Source: Proteobacteria bacterium DTSAM18 (GTDB lineage Bacteria; Myxococcota_A; UBA796; GCA-2862545). From it: 64,000 bases of DNA. Shown here one piece after another: positions 45,272 through 53,241 of the stretch. The notes beneath the pieces were generated by a model. The model was given only the letters and a program-made list of their open reading frames with translations. It did not search any database and was not told the origin of the DNA. Location of the stretch: the NCBI GenBank assembly GCA_028767165.1, contig JARACJ010000010.1, positions 124,001 through 188,000 of the forward strand, written 5' to 3'. Every line of letters starts with the position of its first letter. The stretch's first letter is position 1. Both the position numbers and the translations under genes were made by a program.

Positions 45272-46039
45272 ATGATGAACGAACACACCTACCACGCCAT
45301 CACCACGGGGGTGCTCGTGAGCGCCGTGGTTGTAGCGATCGTCCTGTTGTTCGTCAAGGCGCCGTATGGAAGGCACAACAAGGGATTCCTGGCCCACGGC
45401 GGCATCCCGGTACGGTGGGGCTGGCTGCTGATGGAGCTCCCCTCCCCCGCCTTCATCGCGTGGGGCGCCATCGTGTGGGGCGTGGCCGGGCCGTGGCCCA
45501 ACGTGCTCCTGCCCATCATGTGGCTGTCCCACTACGTGTACCGAGCGTTCGTCTACCCGTTCCGTCTGCGCGCGAAACCCGGTGACGTGATGCCCCTGCT
45601 GCCGTTCGTGATGGCGGTCGTGTTCAACCTGGCCAACGGGTCGAGCAACGCGGCGGCCATCGCGGGGGTCACGGGCGAGCCGGCCGTGTCCGAAGGGGCG
45701 TTCTGGCGCTTCGCGGTGGGCTTCGTGGTGTTCTACGCCGGCATGTACATCAACCGCCGGGCCGACCGCATGCTGATGAACCTGCGGGCTCCCGGGGAGA
45801 CCGGCTACAAGATCCCCCGCGGCTGGCTGTACGAGCGGATCAGCTGCCCCAACTACTTCGGCGAGACGGTGATGTGGCTGGGCTTCGCCTTCGCCGCCAA
45901 CACGGCGGCGGCCTGGGCCTTCGCCGTGTTCACGGCGGCCAACCTGTGGCCGAGGGCGCTGAGCAACCACCAGTGGTACCGGGAGCAATTCGCGGACTAC
46001 CCCGAGGAGCGGAAGGCGATCGTGCCGTTCGTGCTGTAG
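45272..46039 (+). CDS. Steroid 5-alpha-reductase-type membrane protein
   Basis: A 255-residue polytopic protein, the normal length for the family. ATG 45272 is followed by a second ATG. It has about six hydrophobic helices and the family's C-terminal signature: GYKIPRGWLYERISCPNYFGETVMWLGFA, corresponding to the (F/Y)xxxSxPNYxGE(I/V)xxWxGFA pattern of SRD5A/DET2 enzymes, and HQWYREQFADYPEERKAIVPFVL at the end. Eukaryotic homologues reduce the delta-4,5 bond of 3-oxosteroids with NADPH. Substrate here is unknown, but sterol-methyltransferase-like genes lie 13 kb downstream. Confidence 0.88.
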   Translation: MMNEHTYHAITTGVLVSAVVVAIVLLFVKAPYGRHNKGFLAHGGIPVRWGWLLMELPSPAFIAWGAIVWGVAGPWPNVLLPIMWLSHYVYRAFVYPFRLRAKPGDVMPLLPFVMAVVFNLANGSSNAAAIAGVTGEPAVSEGAFWRFAVGFVVFYAGMYINRRADRMLMNLRAPGETGYKIPRGWLYERISCPNYFGETVMWLGFAFAANTAAAWAFAVFTAANLWPRALSNHQWYREQFADYPEERKAIVPFVL

Positions 46040-46093
46040 ATGCAGTGGCAGCAGGTCGACCAGATCGAGCAGGTCGTTCAGGTGGTGGGAACT

Positions 46094-46296
46094 CGCTTTT
46101 CACCACGGAGACACGGAGATCACACGGAGAACCACGGAGGCCTTTCCTTGTGACCGTCGCCCGAACAGGCATGCCACACGGGTAGCCGGCCCCCGAAATG
46201 GAGAAAGGGCCTCACCCACAGGCGAAGGCCCAGGCCCATGCCAGGGTCCACGTTCTCGAACCTCCGTGGTCCTCCGTGCCTCCGTGGTGGAAAACG
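46094..46296. repeat. Inverted-repeat element built of CACGGAG units
   Basis: The left arm (46094-46142) carries four copies of CACGGAG, and the right arm (46258-46296) carries three in opposite orientation. The arms are mutually complementary over most of their length, including the TTTTC/GAAAA ends. About 115 bases lie between. It fits a small non-coding mobile or REP-like element in the gap between the reductase-type gene and sfsA. Confidence 0.7.
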
Positions 46297-46310
46297 ACCT
46301 GCCACAATCC

Positions 46311-47093
46311 CTACAAGCGAACGGGCACCCGCTCCGCCAGCCACACACCCTCGCGATCCATCCGACAGCCGTAGGCCAGCACCTCGACCCCCTGCTGCAC
46401 GACACGGTCGAGGGTGGTCGCGTAGTGGGGATCGATCTCGCGGGCCGCCGCGACGGTCTGTCCGCCGGTGTGGCCCACGTGGAAGAACAGCACGGCCCGG
46501 TGGCCCTGGCCGGCAACCCAGGCGAGCTCCTCGAGGTGCTTGGCACCGCGGGAGGTGACGGCGTCCGGGAACGTGGCGTTGCCGCCCTCGACGAGGGTGA
46601 CGTTCTTGATCTCGACGAAGCAGGCAGCCTCGGCGGGCTGCAGCACCACACCCTTTCGCTTGCGCGGCGCCTCGCCGGGCATGAGCTGGCCGCCCTTCAG
46701 CAGGCGCAGGTCGATGCGGGAGTTCTGCTCGCCGTACTTCTGCTCGGGCTGGATGGCGTCGTAGCCGGCCAGCTCGGGCACGAGGCCGGCGCGAAGCGCC
46801 TGCTCGACGATCTTGTTGGGCCGGCCGGTGTGCACCATCGCCCAGTCGCCGCCGATGCACATCTGCTCGAGGGTCCACTTCAGCTTGCGCTTGGGGTTCG
46901 TCGAAGGCGAGATGCGGCAGGGCACGCCGGGGATGTTCAGACCTTTCATGGAGCCGGTGTTGGGGCAGTGGGCCACCACCACCGTGCCGTCGGCCAGCTG
47001 CACGTCGGCGAAGAAGCGCTTGTAGCGCTTGAGGAACACGCCCTCGACGAGGGGGCTGTCGTAGGCCACGCGGCCGCTGCTCACCTGGTTCAT
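46311..47093 (-). CDS. sfsA: SfsA-family DNA-binding/sugar fermentation stimulation protein
   Basis: A 260-residue protein whose ATG (47093) overlaps the stop of the upstream methyltransferase gene as ATGA. Signature segments FLKRYKRFFADV, VAHCPNTGSMKGL, SPSTNPKRKLKWT, EQNSRIDLRL, EIKNVTLVE, FPDAVTSRGAKHLEEL and VLFFHVGH are all SfsA. In E. coli it affects maltose gene expression; a nuclease-like fold has been suggested. Last gene of a three-gene overlapping operon. Confidence 0.93.
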   Translation of the reverse strand: MNQVSSGRVAYDSPLVEGVFLKRYKRFFADVQLADGTVVVAHCPNTGSMKGLNIPGVPCRISPSTNPKRKLKWTLEQMCIGGDWAMVHTGRPNKIVEQALRAGLVPELAGYDAIQPEQKYGEQNSRIDLRLLKGGQLMPGEAPRKRKGVVLQPAEAACFVEIKNVTLVEGGNATFPDAVTSRGAKHLEELAWVAGQGHRAVLFFHVGHTGGQTVAAAREIDPHYATTLDRVVQQGVEVLAYGCRMDREGVWLAERVPVRL

Positions 47094-48466
47094 GACACCA
47101 CCCACACGCCCACCTTGAGGTAGCGGCCCTCGGGGAAGTGCGTGGCCGCCGGGAAGTCGGGCGCCGCACCGAAGAAGGCGGCCTCGACCGCCGTGCGGCC
47201 CGCCTTGCGGATGCCGTCGGCCACGTGACCCCGGAAGACCTTGGGGGCCATCTGGCCCTGGTTGGACGCCGCGATGATCCAGCCGCCCGGTGCACACACG
47301 CGGGCCGCGGCCGCCACGAGGCGGGGCATGTCCTTCTTGGACGACCAGCGGCCTTCCTTGGAGTGGGAGAAGCTCGGCGGGTCGAGGATGATGCGGTCGA
47401 ACAGCTCGCCCTTGCGGCGCATGCGGTCGAGCGCCTTGAAGGTGTCCTCCTCCTCGAAGACGTGCGCGTCGGGATCGAGGCCGTTGGCCCGGAAGTTGTC
47501 CTCGCCGCGGGCCAGGTAGTACCGGGACAGGTCGACGGAGTGCACGTGCTCGGCCCCGCCGATGGCCGCGGCCACGGAGAAGGCGCAGGTGTAGGCGAAG
47601 GTGTTGAGCACCCGCGTGCCCTGCCAGCTCGGCTCGAGGAAGCGACGGACCTCGCGCATGTCCATGTAGGAGCCGGTGTCGGGCCCCTCCCAGGGACGCA
47701 CGAGCATCTTCATCCCCCGCTCGACGATGGCGTACTCCTCGCTGACCTTCCCCTCGCTGATCCAGCCGGGCTGGGCGTGGGCCGGGAGCTCACGGGACTC
47801 GCGGGGGTCGGAGCGGTAGCACAGGTAGGCGCCCTTCACGTCGGGGCGCACCTGCTGCATGGCCGCCCACAGGGGGTCGAGCAGCACCGCGAGGCTCGGG
47901 GAGTCGAGCACCACCGTGCACCAGCCATCCCACCAGTCGACCCGGATGCCGGGCAGGTCGTCGTTCTCGCCGTGGACCCACCGGAACGCCGTGGTCTGCG
48001 GCGGGACGAGCCCGGCGCGACGCTGCAGGGCCGCCTGCAGCAGCGGCACCAGCCAGCCCACATCGCCGGCCTGGCGGTCACGGGGGAAGCGGCGGATGGC
48101 GATCCAGCCGTCGTCGCTGATGCCCTCGCCCAGCTCGCCGCCCTGAGGGCCCTTGAGCCGGATCCAGCTGCCGGGCTCGCCCAGATCGCCCGCGGCGACC
48201 TCATTGGGGTAGACCCAGCAGAAGCCCTTCTTCAGCCAGGTCTCGGAGTAGGCGTTGACCTGCACCTCGCCCGGGCGGAGCGACACACGGGCGACGGCCT
48301 TGCCGCTCTTGCCCTCATCGGAGCGGCCGCCACCGGACGGACGCCCCTCCTTGCCGGGGCGTCCCCCCTGCCGGGCACCACCGCGCCGCTGCTCTGCACG
48401 ATCCTGGCGCTGACCGGGACGTCCTCCGCGGGGCTTGCCGCCACCGCGCCTGTTCTGCGGGGCCAT
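47090..48466 (-). CDS. RlmI/RlmK-type rRNA methyltransferase (PUA-MTase)
   Basis: A 458-residue protein. A Gly/Arg-rich N-terminal 60 residues precede an unusually worded PUA domain (GFCWVYPNEVA, GSWIRLKGPQGG) and a Rossmann methyltransferase with RVLNTFAYTCAFSVAAAIGGA (motif I variant), HSVDLSRYYLARGEDNF and the DPPSF motif (IILDPPSFSHSKEGR), as in RlmI (23S m5C1962). Start is ATG 48466, coupled to the preceding stop (TGATG). The Arg/Gly tail probably helps RNA binding. Confidence 0.87.
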   Translation of the reverse strand: MAPQNRRGGGKPRGGRPGQRQDRAEQRRGGARQGGRPGKEGRPSGGGRSDEGKSGKAVARVSLRPGEVQVNAYSETWLKKGFCWVYPNEVAAGDLGEPGSWIRLKGPQGGELGEGISDDGWIAIRRFPRDRQAGDVGWLVPLLQAALQRRAGLVPPQTTAFRWVHGENDDLPGIRVDWWDGWCTVVLDSPSLAVLLDPLWAAMQQVRPDVKGAYLCYRSDPRESRELPAHAQPGWISEGKVSEEYAIVERGMKMLVRPWEGPDTGSYMDMREVRRFLEPSWQGTRVLNTFAYTCAFSVAAAIGGAEHVHSVDLSRYYLARGEDNFRANGLDPDAHVFEEEDTFKALDRMRRKGELFDRIILDPPSFSHSKEGRWSSKKDMPRLVAAAARVCAPGGWIIAASNQGQMAPKVFRGHVADGIRKAGRTAVEAAFFGAAPDFPAATHFPEGRYLKVGVWVVS

Positions 48467-49485
48467 CACAGGCCTCCTTGCTCTGGCAGGCCCATGGTGA
48501 GCACGACCTCACCGGCACGGACCCAGCTGTTCTCGACCCAGGCCACCACCAGCGACCGCTCCTCGGCCACGATGTGCTCCAGGCAGGTTCCCTCGACCGA
48601 CCACACCGAAGCGAGGAGGTCACCCGCCTCGACGGTGTCGCCCGGCAGGGCGTGCACCCGGAGCAGGCCCTCCTTGGTGGGCGTGGGCCCGGCCGTGCGG
48701 CGCCACTGGCCCTCGACGAAGGTGTCGTGACGCACCGGGCTCTCCCCGAGCACCCCGAGCTGGCTGAGGATGCCCAGACAGGAGTGGATGCCAAGGGCCT
48801 CCCACTCGGGGTTCAGGCGCCGACGAGGCCCGAGCTCCAGCGTGATCGCGGGCACGTCCATCAGGTTGACAACGGCCCCCGCGAGGGACTTGTCGAGCCC
48901 GAACCGCGTGTAGATGCGGTCCTGGTATTCCCGGAGCACGGTGAGGCCGGAGGCGCTCGCCATGTCCTGCAGCCGCTCCGCCATCTGCTTGCGGGCCTTG
49001 GGCCCCTGGCGCACGGGGCGATCGAGGATGACGTAGGGCACCGAGTTGGGGGCGTCGGCGTGCAGATCCACCAGGGCGTCGACCTGCTGCTCCTTCAGGT
49101 CCGTCCACAGGGTGTAGGCGAGCCGGCTCGCCTTGACGCCCTTGGGGTGCCCGGGGAAGCAGCGGTTGAGATCCTCCGAGCCGGTGACGAAGCGGGTTCG
49201 CTCGTGCAGGCCGAAGGGGTTGCACGAGGGATACAGCAGCACCCGCCCCGCGAAGGGATGCGCGGCCAGGTGCGCGTCGAGCGCGTGCACGATGGCCGTG
49301 CCCACGGACTCGTCTCCGTGGATGTTCGCCGTGATCGCGACCGTCGGGCCCTCGATCTCGCTCTGGTGCTCCAGCACCACCAGCTCGCCGGTGGTCTCGT
49401 TGCGCCTGGTGGGAATCGTCAGTCGGCGAACCTGACGGACGCCCTGATGCGATGGTGCCGAGCTCTCCACGTGGTGCTCCTCCAT
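48466..49485 (-). CDS. AstE/aspartoacylase-type zinc deacylase
   Basis: A 339-residue M14-like hydrolase. ATG 49485 has AGG upstream. NIHGDESVG provides two zinc ligands (His and the Asp/Glu), with NPFGLHERTRFVTGSEDLNRCFPG and DLHADAP as the later ligand region and FVEGQWRRTAGPTPTKEGLLR as the C-terminal beta domain that swivels in these enzymes. Substrates could be N-succinylglutamate, N-acylaspartate or similar. First gene of the operon with the RlmI-type gene and sfsA; divergent from hsp20. Confidence 0.85.
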   Translation of the reverse strand: MEEHHVESSAPSHQGVRQVRRLTIPTRRNETTGELVVLEHQSEIEGPTVAITANIHGDESVGTAIVHALDAHLAAHPFAGRVLLYPSCNPFGLHERTRFVTGSEDLNRCFPGHPKGVKASRLAYTLWTDLKEQQVDALVDLHADAPNSVPYVILDRPVRQGPKARKQMAERLQDMASASGLTVLREYQDRIYTRFGLDKSLAGAVVNLMDVPAITLELGPRRRLNPEWEALGIHSCLGILSQLGVLGESPVRHDTFVEGQWRRTAGPTPTKEGLLRVHALPGDTVEAGDLLASVWSVEGTCLEHIVAEERSLVVAWVENSWVRAGEVVLTMGLPEQGGL

Positions 49486-49624
49486 GGGAAGGCCTGATAT
49501 GCCCCCGCACCCGCAGACACAACCATGCCGCGCCCGCACCTGTCCATCGGCCACCGCACGGCCGCCCGGAGCCCGCGTTCAAGGCGGGACCCGACGAACC
49601 GATGTGCCGACCGGAGGTCCGTCC

Positions 49625-50053
49625 ATGAACCCAGCCGCCAAAGCCACGCTCGCCCAGATCCGCCAGATGTTCTCGTCGGATCCCCTGTTCCGGGACCTGA
49701 TGGACGGTCGCCTGCCCAGCAGCCAGACGGCGCAGTTCACCCCGGCCGCCGACGTGTACACGCTCAAGGACAGCTACGTCGTGCTCATCGACCTGCCCGG
49801 CGTGACGCGCAAGGACGTGCACGTACGTCTCGAAGGCGACAAGCTGGTGGTCGAGGGCCATCGAGGTCCGGCCCCCGAGCTCGACCCGGGCACCCGGACC
49901 AACCACGAGAGGCGCTGGGAGACCTTCTCACGGGTCTTCCAGCTACCCCTGATGTTGGACGCCCCCGAGGTGAGTGCCACCCTGGAGAGCGGTGTGCTCA
50001 CCGTGGTGCTACCCAAGCTCGAGGGCGGAGGACGAACGGTTCCGGTGCAGTAG
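49625..50053 (+). CDS. Small heat-shock protein (Hsp20/alpha-crystallin)
   Basis: A 142-residue sHSP. ATG 49625 has GGAGG seven bases upstream. A 40-residue N-terminal arm is followed by the alpha-crystallin domain (about 48-130): PAADVYTLKDSYVVLIDLPGV, LEGDKLVVEGHR and SATLESGVLTVVLPKLE (the GVLxxxLPK motif). The C-terminal tail ends RTVPVQ, replacing the usual IxI. It holds unfolding proteins in the cytosol. Confidence 0.9.
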   Translation: MNPAAKATLAQIRQMFSSDPLFRDLMDGRLPSSQTAQFTPAADVYTLKDSYVVLIDLPGVTRKDVHVRLEGDKLVVEGHRGPAPELDPGTRTNHERRWETFSRVFQLPLMLDAPEVSATLESGVLTVVLPKLEGGGRTVPVQ

Positions 50054-50060
50054 CGCCGGA

Positions 50061-50783
50061 TCAGTTCTGGGCGGCTTCCTTGGGCGCTTCGGCCTTCTCG
50101 GCCACGGCCTCGGGCTCGTCGACGCGGGTCCAGACGAGGGCCTGGACGCGGGCCTCCTTGAGCTTCTCCGGGGCTGCATCCTGGGTGGCCACGGCGAAGG
50201 AGATGGCGCCGCCATCGTTCACCTGGCACAGCGCCAGACCGTCGAGGGGGCCGTCGCCGTCGGCGCAGGTCATCTCGCCCACCTTCGGGTGCTGCCCCAG
50301 GGGCATGCCGACCTTCATCTTGTGGGGGAAGACCACGTGGGGGGTCAGGGCCCAGGCGCGGGCGATGTTCTGGCCATCGGCGGTGGGCTCGATGTTGATC
50401 ACGACGTTGGAGCCCTCGATCAGCTGGACGGTGACGCCCTCGGGGGCATCCTGCGCCTCACGGGCCTTCAGGCCGTTCTTCAGCTTGGCGTTGAGCGACT
50501 GGACGTCGGGGGCGTTCTTCGCGTTGACGGCGCCGATGCCGTACTTGTTGCCCTCGATCTCGCGAGGCTTGCGGGCCTGGGCCTGCTTGCCGGCCTTGCC
50601 CTTCTTGCCGGCCTTCTTTCGGGCGCCGTTCTTGGCCTGGGCCTTCTGGCCCTTCTTGCCGGCCTTCTTCTTGGCGCCCTTCTTGGCAGCTTGCTCGGTC
50701 TTGGGCGCCTCCTCGGTGGTGTTCTTTCCACAGGCGGTCATGCCGAGGACGAGGGTGGCGCTGAGCAGCAGGGAACGGATCAT
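50061..50783 (-). CDS. Lys/Ala-rich lipoprotein of unknown function
   Basis: A 240-residue lipoprotein. ATG 50783 has GGAG six bases upstream. Lipobox GMTAC (Cys18), then about 45 residues of Lys/Ala/Gly repeats (for example KKGAKKKAGKKGQKAQAK), which could bind acidic polymers, then a beta-rich domain (VQLIEGSNVVINIEPT, GLALCQVNDGGAISFAV) with two cysteines, and an acidic Glu/Ala tail. I do not recognise the domain. Convergent with hsp20, seven bases apart. Confidence 0.75.
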   Translation of the reverse strand: MIRSLLLSATLVLGMTACGKNTTEEAPKTEQAAKKGAKKKAGKKGQKAQAKNGARKKAGKKGKAGKQAQARKPREIEGNKYGIGAVNAKNAPDVQSLNAKLKNGLKAREAQDAPEGVTVQLIEGSNVVINIEPTADGQNIARAWALTPHVVFPHKMKVGMPLGQHPKVGEMTCADGDGPLDGLALCQVNDGGAISFAVATQDAAPEKLKEARVQALVWTRVDEPEAVAEKAEAPKEAAQN

Positions 50784-50893
50784 GGGTGTCTCCATCTGGG
50801 GGCGGAGCCGACACACGCCGGCACCGAGACGGCACACCCTACCACCCAAGGCAGGTGGTCGAAACCACCTCGTTGTCATCGATTGCATCGACT

Positions 50894-51841
50894 TCAGGGC
50901 GTCAGGCTCTCGCGGGGGATCACCGTCAACTCCGAGAGAACCGAACCCTTCGCCAGGGACTTCTTGCGGGCGTTGGAGATCTTGCCCTGGGGCGGCGTCT
51001 GTCGTGCGGGGCCTCCCTTGCGGGTGGTTCCCTTGATGCGACGACCGTGACCGCCCTTGCCCACGACCGAGTCCTTCAGGGGCCGGCCCACCAGCTCGTT
51101 GACCACGGCGCCGGCCATCGTCATGCCGAACATCGGCGGCATCCAACCCACCGAGCCCTGCACCTGGAAGCGCTGGTCGCAGCTGTGGGGGGAGTTCATC
51201 TTGTCCGGACAGATGCAGCGGAAGGCGTTCTGGGCCGCCACGTCCAGATCGTTGGGGGCCTCGGACGACCAGACGCAGCGGATGCCCGTGGTGATGCCCT
51301 CCTTCGCCAGGTTCTTGCGCACGATGCGGGCGAAGGGGTCGGTGTGGGTGCGGCTGATGTCGGTGACGTGGATCCGGGTGGGATCCATGCGGCCGCCGGC
51401 GCCCATGGCCGACCAGACGGGGATGCCCCGCTCGTGGCAGGTCTGCAGCAGGTGCAGCTTGGTGGCCATGTTGTCGATGCAGTCCAGCACGGCATCATAG
51501 GGGCGGTCGAGGATCTCGTCGGCGTTGTCGGGGCCGTAGAAGGCCCGGATCACCCGGATGTCGGCCTTGGGGTTGATGTCGCGGGCGCGCTCCCCCATCA
51601 GCTCGGCCTTCTCCTTGCCCACCGTGCTGCGCATGGAGTGCAACTGGCGGTTGAGGTTGGTGAGGCACACGCGGTCGAAGTCGACCAGCGTGACGTGGCC
51701 CACGCCGGAGCGCACGATGGCCTCGGCCGCGTAGGAGCCGACGCCGCCGAGACCGATGACGGCCACGGAGGCCTGGGACAGCTTGGAGAAGCCTTCGCCG
51801 CCGACCAGCAGCTCGGTGCGATGGAAGGGATGCATACGCAT
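50894..51841 (-). CDS. tcdA: tRNA threonylcarbamoyladenosine dehydratase (TcdA/CsdL)
   Basis: A 315-residue ThiF/E1-like enzyme. ATG 51841 behind GAGGG. FHRTELLVGGEGFSKL, the nucleotide loop VIGLGGVGSYAAEAIVRSG, DFDRVCLTNLNRQ and the C-terminal VQGSVGWMPPMFGMTMAG are all TcdA. It cyclises t6A37 in tRNA to ct6A using ATP. The basic C-terminal 50 residues are longer than in most homologues. Confidence 0.92.
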   Translation of the reverse strand: MRMHPFHRTELLVGGEGFSKLSQASVAVIGLGGVGSYAAEAIVRSGVGHVTLVDFDRVCLTNLNRQLHSMRSTVGKEKAELMGERARDINPKADIRVIRAFYGPDNADEILDRPYDAVLDCIDNMATKLHLLQTCHERGIPVWSAMGAGGRMDPTRIHVTDISRTHTDPFARIVRKNLAKEGITTGIRCVWSSEAPNDLDVAAQNAFRCICPDKMNSPHSCDQRFQVQGSVGWMPPMFGMTMAGAVVNELVGRPLKDSVVGKGGHGRRIKGTTRKGGPARQTPPQGKISNARKKSLAKGSVLSELTVIPRESLTP

Positions 51842-51948
51842 GGGAGGGACCCTCGGGAAAAGACCGGGCCCTCTTAGCTCAGCGTGTCGGCGACTCGCCA
51901 GTGGCGGTGGCAATCGGGGACAGGTCGATCCGCATGCAAGCTGGATTG

Positions 51949-52836
51949 TCAACGCCGGGAGCGGGTCCACAGGTCGGCGGTGAGCCGCAGCGCCAGCGGA
52001 CCCTCGGGCTGTGCCATCAGCTCGGCGGCCAGAGGCACGTGCTCGAGGTTGGCGGACTCCCGACCGACGAAGCGGGGCTCGGGCAGCCGCTGACGGTCCT
52101 CCGGCCAGCGCCCGGTGGGGGCCGTCACCCAGGGCACCAGGGTGACGACCTCGGTGTCGAGCCGCTCGTGCCGGAAGTGGTGGTCGAGCCAGTCGACCCG
52201 GGCCGAGTGGGACCAGGGGCCCCGGAGCTCCTCGCTCCCCTGCACGTCGGCACCAGCGGCCACCACGCAGATGACCTGGTCGCGGTGCTCCATGTGCCGG
52301 GCCATGACCTCGGCCCACAGGGTGAGTGCGCGCCCTGAAGCGGCCACGAGCCACTGGGCCGTGGGCATGCGCTCGCGAGCCTGCTGTTCGAGGGCCTGCA
52401 CCCAGGCCTCGAACGTGACGTGGGTGAGCCAGTCGGTGAGCAGCAGCGCCTGCCGGACGTCGATCGTCCCCTCGTTGAGTGCACGAACCAGCCAGGCCAT
52501 GGTCTCGGCGAGCGCCGGCGGCACGGGCAGTCCGGCCACGTCGAGCGCCTCGTCAGACGGATGGGCGGGCAGGCCCGGGCCGTCGTCGAGCATCCACCAG
52601 CGCCAGCCCTGGCGGTGCTCCCAGTCCTGGAGCTGCTCCAGGGACAGCGTCGGCCCCAGCCCGGCCGCGAGCTCCGGCCCCAGGTAGCGGGCGGGCGCGA
52701 GAGGCGACGACAGCGGCTGGCTGCCGACCTCGACCCTCCCCTGCAGCAGCGCCAGCAGCCACAGCTCCCACTGCTGCCCCTGCACCTTCGCCGGTCGTCG
52801 CACCACCGCGAAGCCCGAGGCGACGAACAGCGCCAA
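51949..52836 (-). CDS. Protein of unknown function with one N-terminal membrane segment
   Basis: About 295 residues. The start is uncertain: I give the TTG at 52836, but the open frame continues upstream through a hydrophobic stretch (LTIFLSLAALALFVAS) with only CTG and TTG codons available and no clear ribosome site. The rest is Trp- and Leu-rich with a histidine-rich part (WLDHHFRHERLD). No recognisable domain. A terminator lies just upstream, so it should have its own promoter. Confidence 0.55.
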   Translation of the reverse strand: MALFVASGFAVVRRPAKVQGQQWELWLLALLQGRVEVGSQPLSSPLAPARYLGPELAAGLGPTLSLEQLQDWEHRQGWRWWMLDDGPGLPAHPSDEALDVAGLPVPPALAETMAWLVRALNEGTIDVRQALLLTDWLTHVTFEAWVQALEQQARERMPTAQWLVAASGRALTLWAEVMARHMEHRDQVICVVAAGADVQGSEELRGPWSHSARVDWLDHHFRHERLDTEVVTLVPWVTAPTGRWPEDRQRLPEPRFVGRESANLEHVPLAAELMAQPEGPLALRLTADLWTRSRR

Positions 52837-52887
52837 CGCGGCCAGTGACAGGAAGATGGTCAGCGGTTCGGTCAGGGGGGCACCACG

Positions 52888-52912
52888 AAAAAAGGGACCC
52901 GTCGTGGGTCCC
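52888..52912 (-). terminator. Rho-independent terminator
   Basis: On the minus strand GGGACCC, a 5-base loop and GGGTCCC are followed by TTTTTT. It stands 28 bases past the stop of the 52-residue protein gene. Confidence 0.9.
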
Positions 52913-52939
52913 TGGTGGTTCTAGCAGAGCGCCGGCCGC

Positions 52940-53098
52940 TCAGCGAGGGCGGTGGCCCCGATGGGGGCGGACGGGCACCGGCACCGGCTCGGGCGGAGGG
53001 GCGAGGAGGCCGTCGAGTGCATCGAGGGCTTCGCGAAAGCGATCCCTGATGTCCTCCAGGGCGTCCTGTGCAGCCTTCTTCCAGTCCTTGCGGGCCAT
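52940..53098 (-). CDS. Small protein, 52 residues, helical with Pro-rich tail
   Basis: ATG 53098 is seven bases behind GGGAGG. The protein starts MARKDWKKAAQDALEDI and continues as a charged amphipathic helix to about residue 32, then APPPEPVPVPVRP and a basic end. A clean ribosome site, stop (TGA 52940) and a perfect terminator directly after it argue for a real gene. I do not recognise a family. It follows the M23 peptidase gene by 143 bases on the same strand. Confidence 0.7.
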   Translation of the reverse strand: MARKDWKKAAQDALEDIRDRFREALDALDGLLAPPPEPVPVPVRPHRGHRPR

Positions 53099-53241
53099 GC
53101 GGTGCCTCCCGTGTGTGTGGCGCTGTGTGCCTCGGATGCCACAGTACAGTCACCCCTACCCTCGGGGGCAAGCACCAGCCTTGACCATGACATGCCATGA
53201 CCAGCCCGGACATGCCGGGAAACCGGGTGAAAAGCCCTGCC

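Noticed and set aside
46311-47297. Longer sfsA start at about 47297
   Set aside because: The extra N-terminal residues are the out-of-frame reading of the upstream methyltransferase gene; ATG 47093 overlapping its stop is the natural start.
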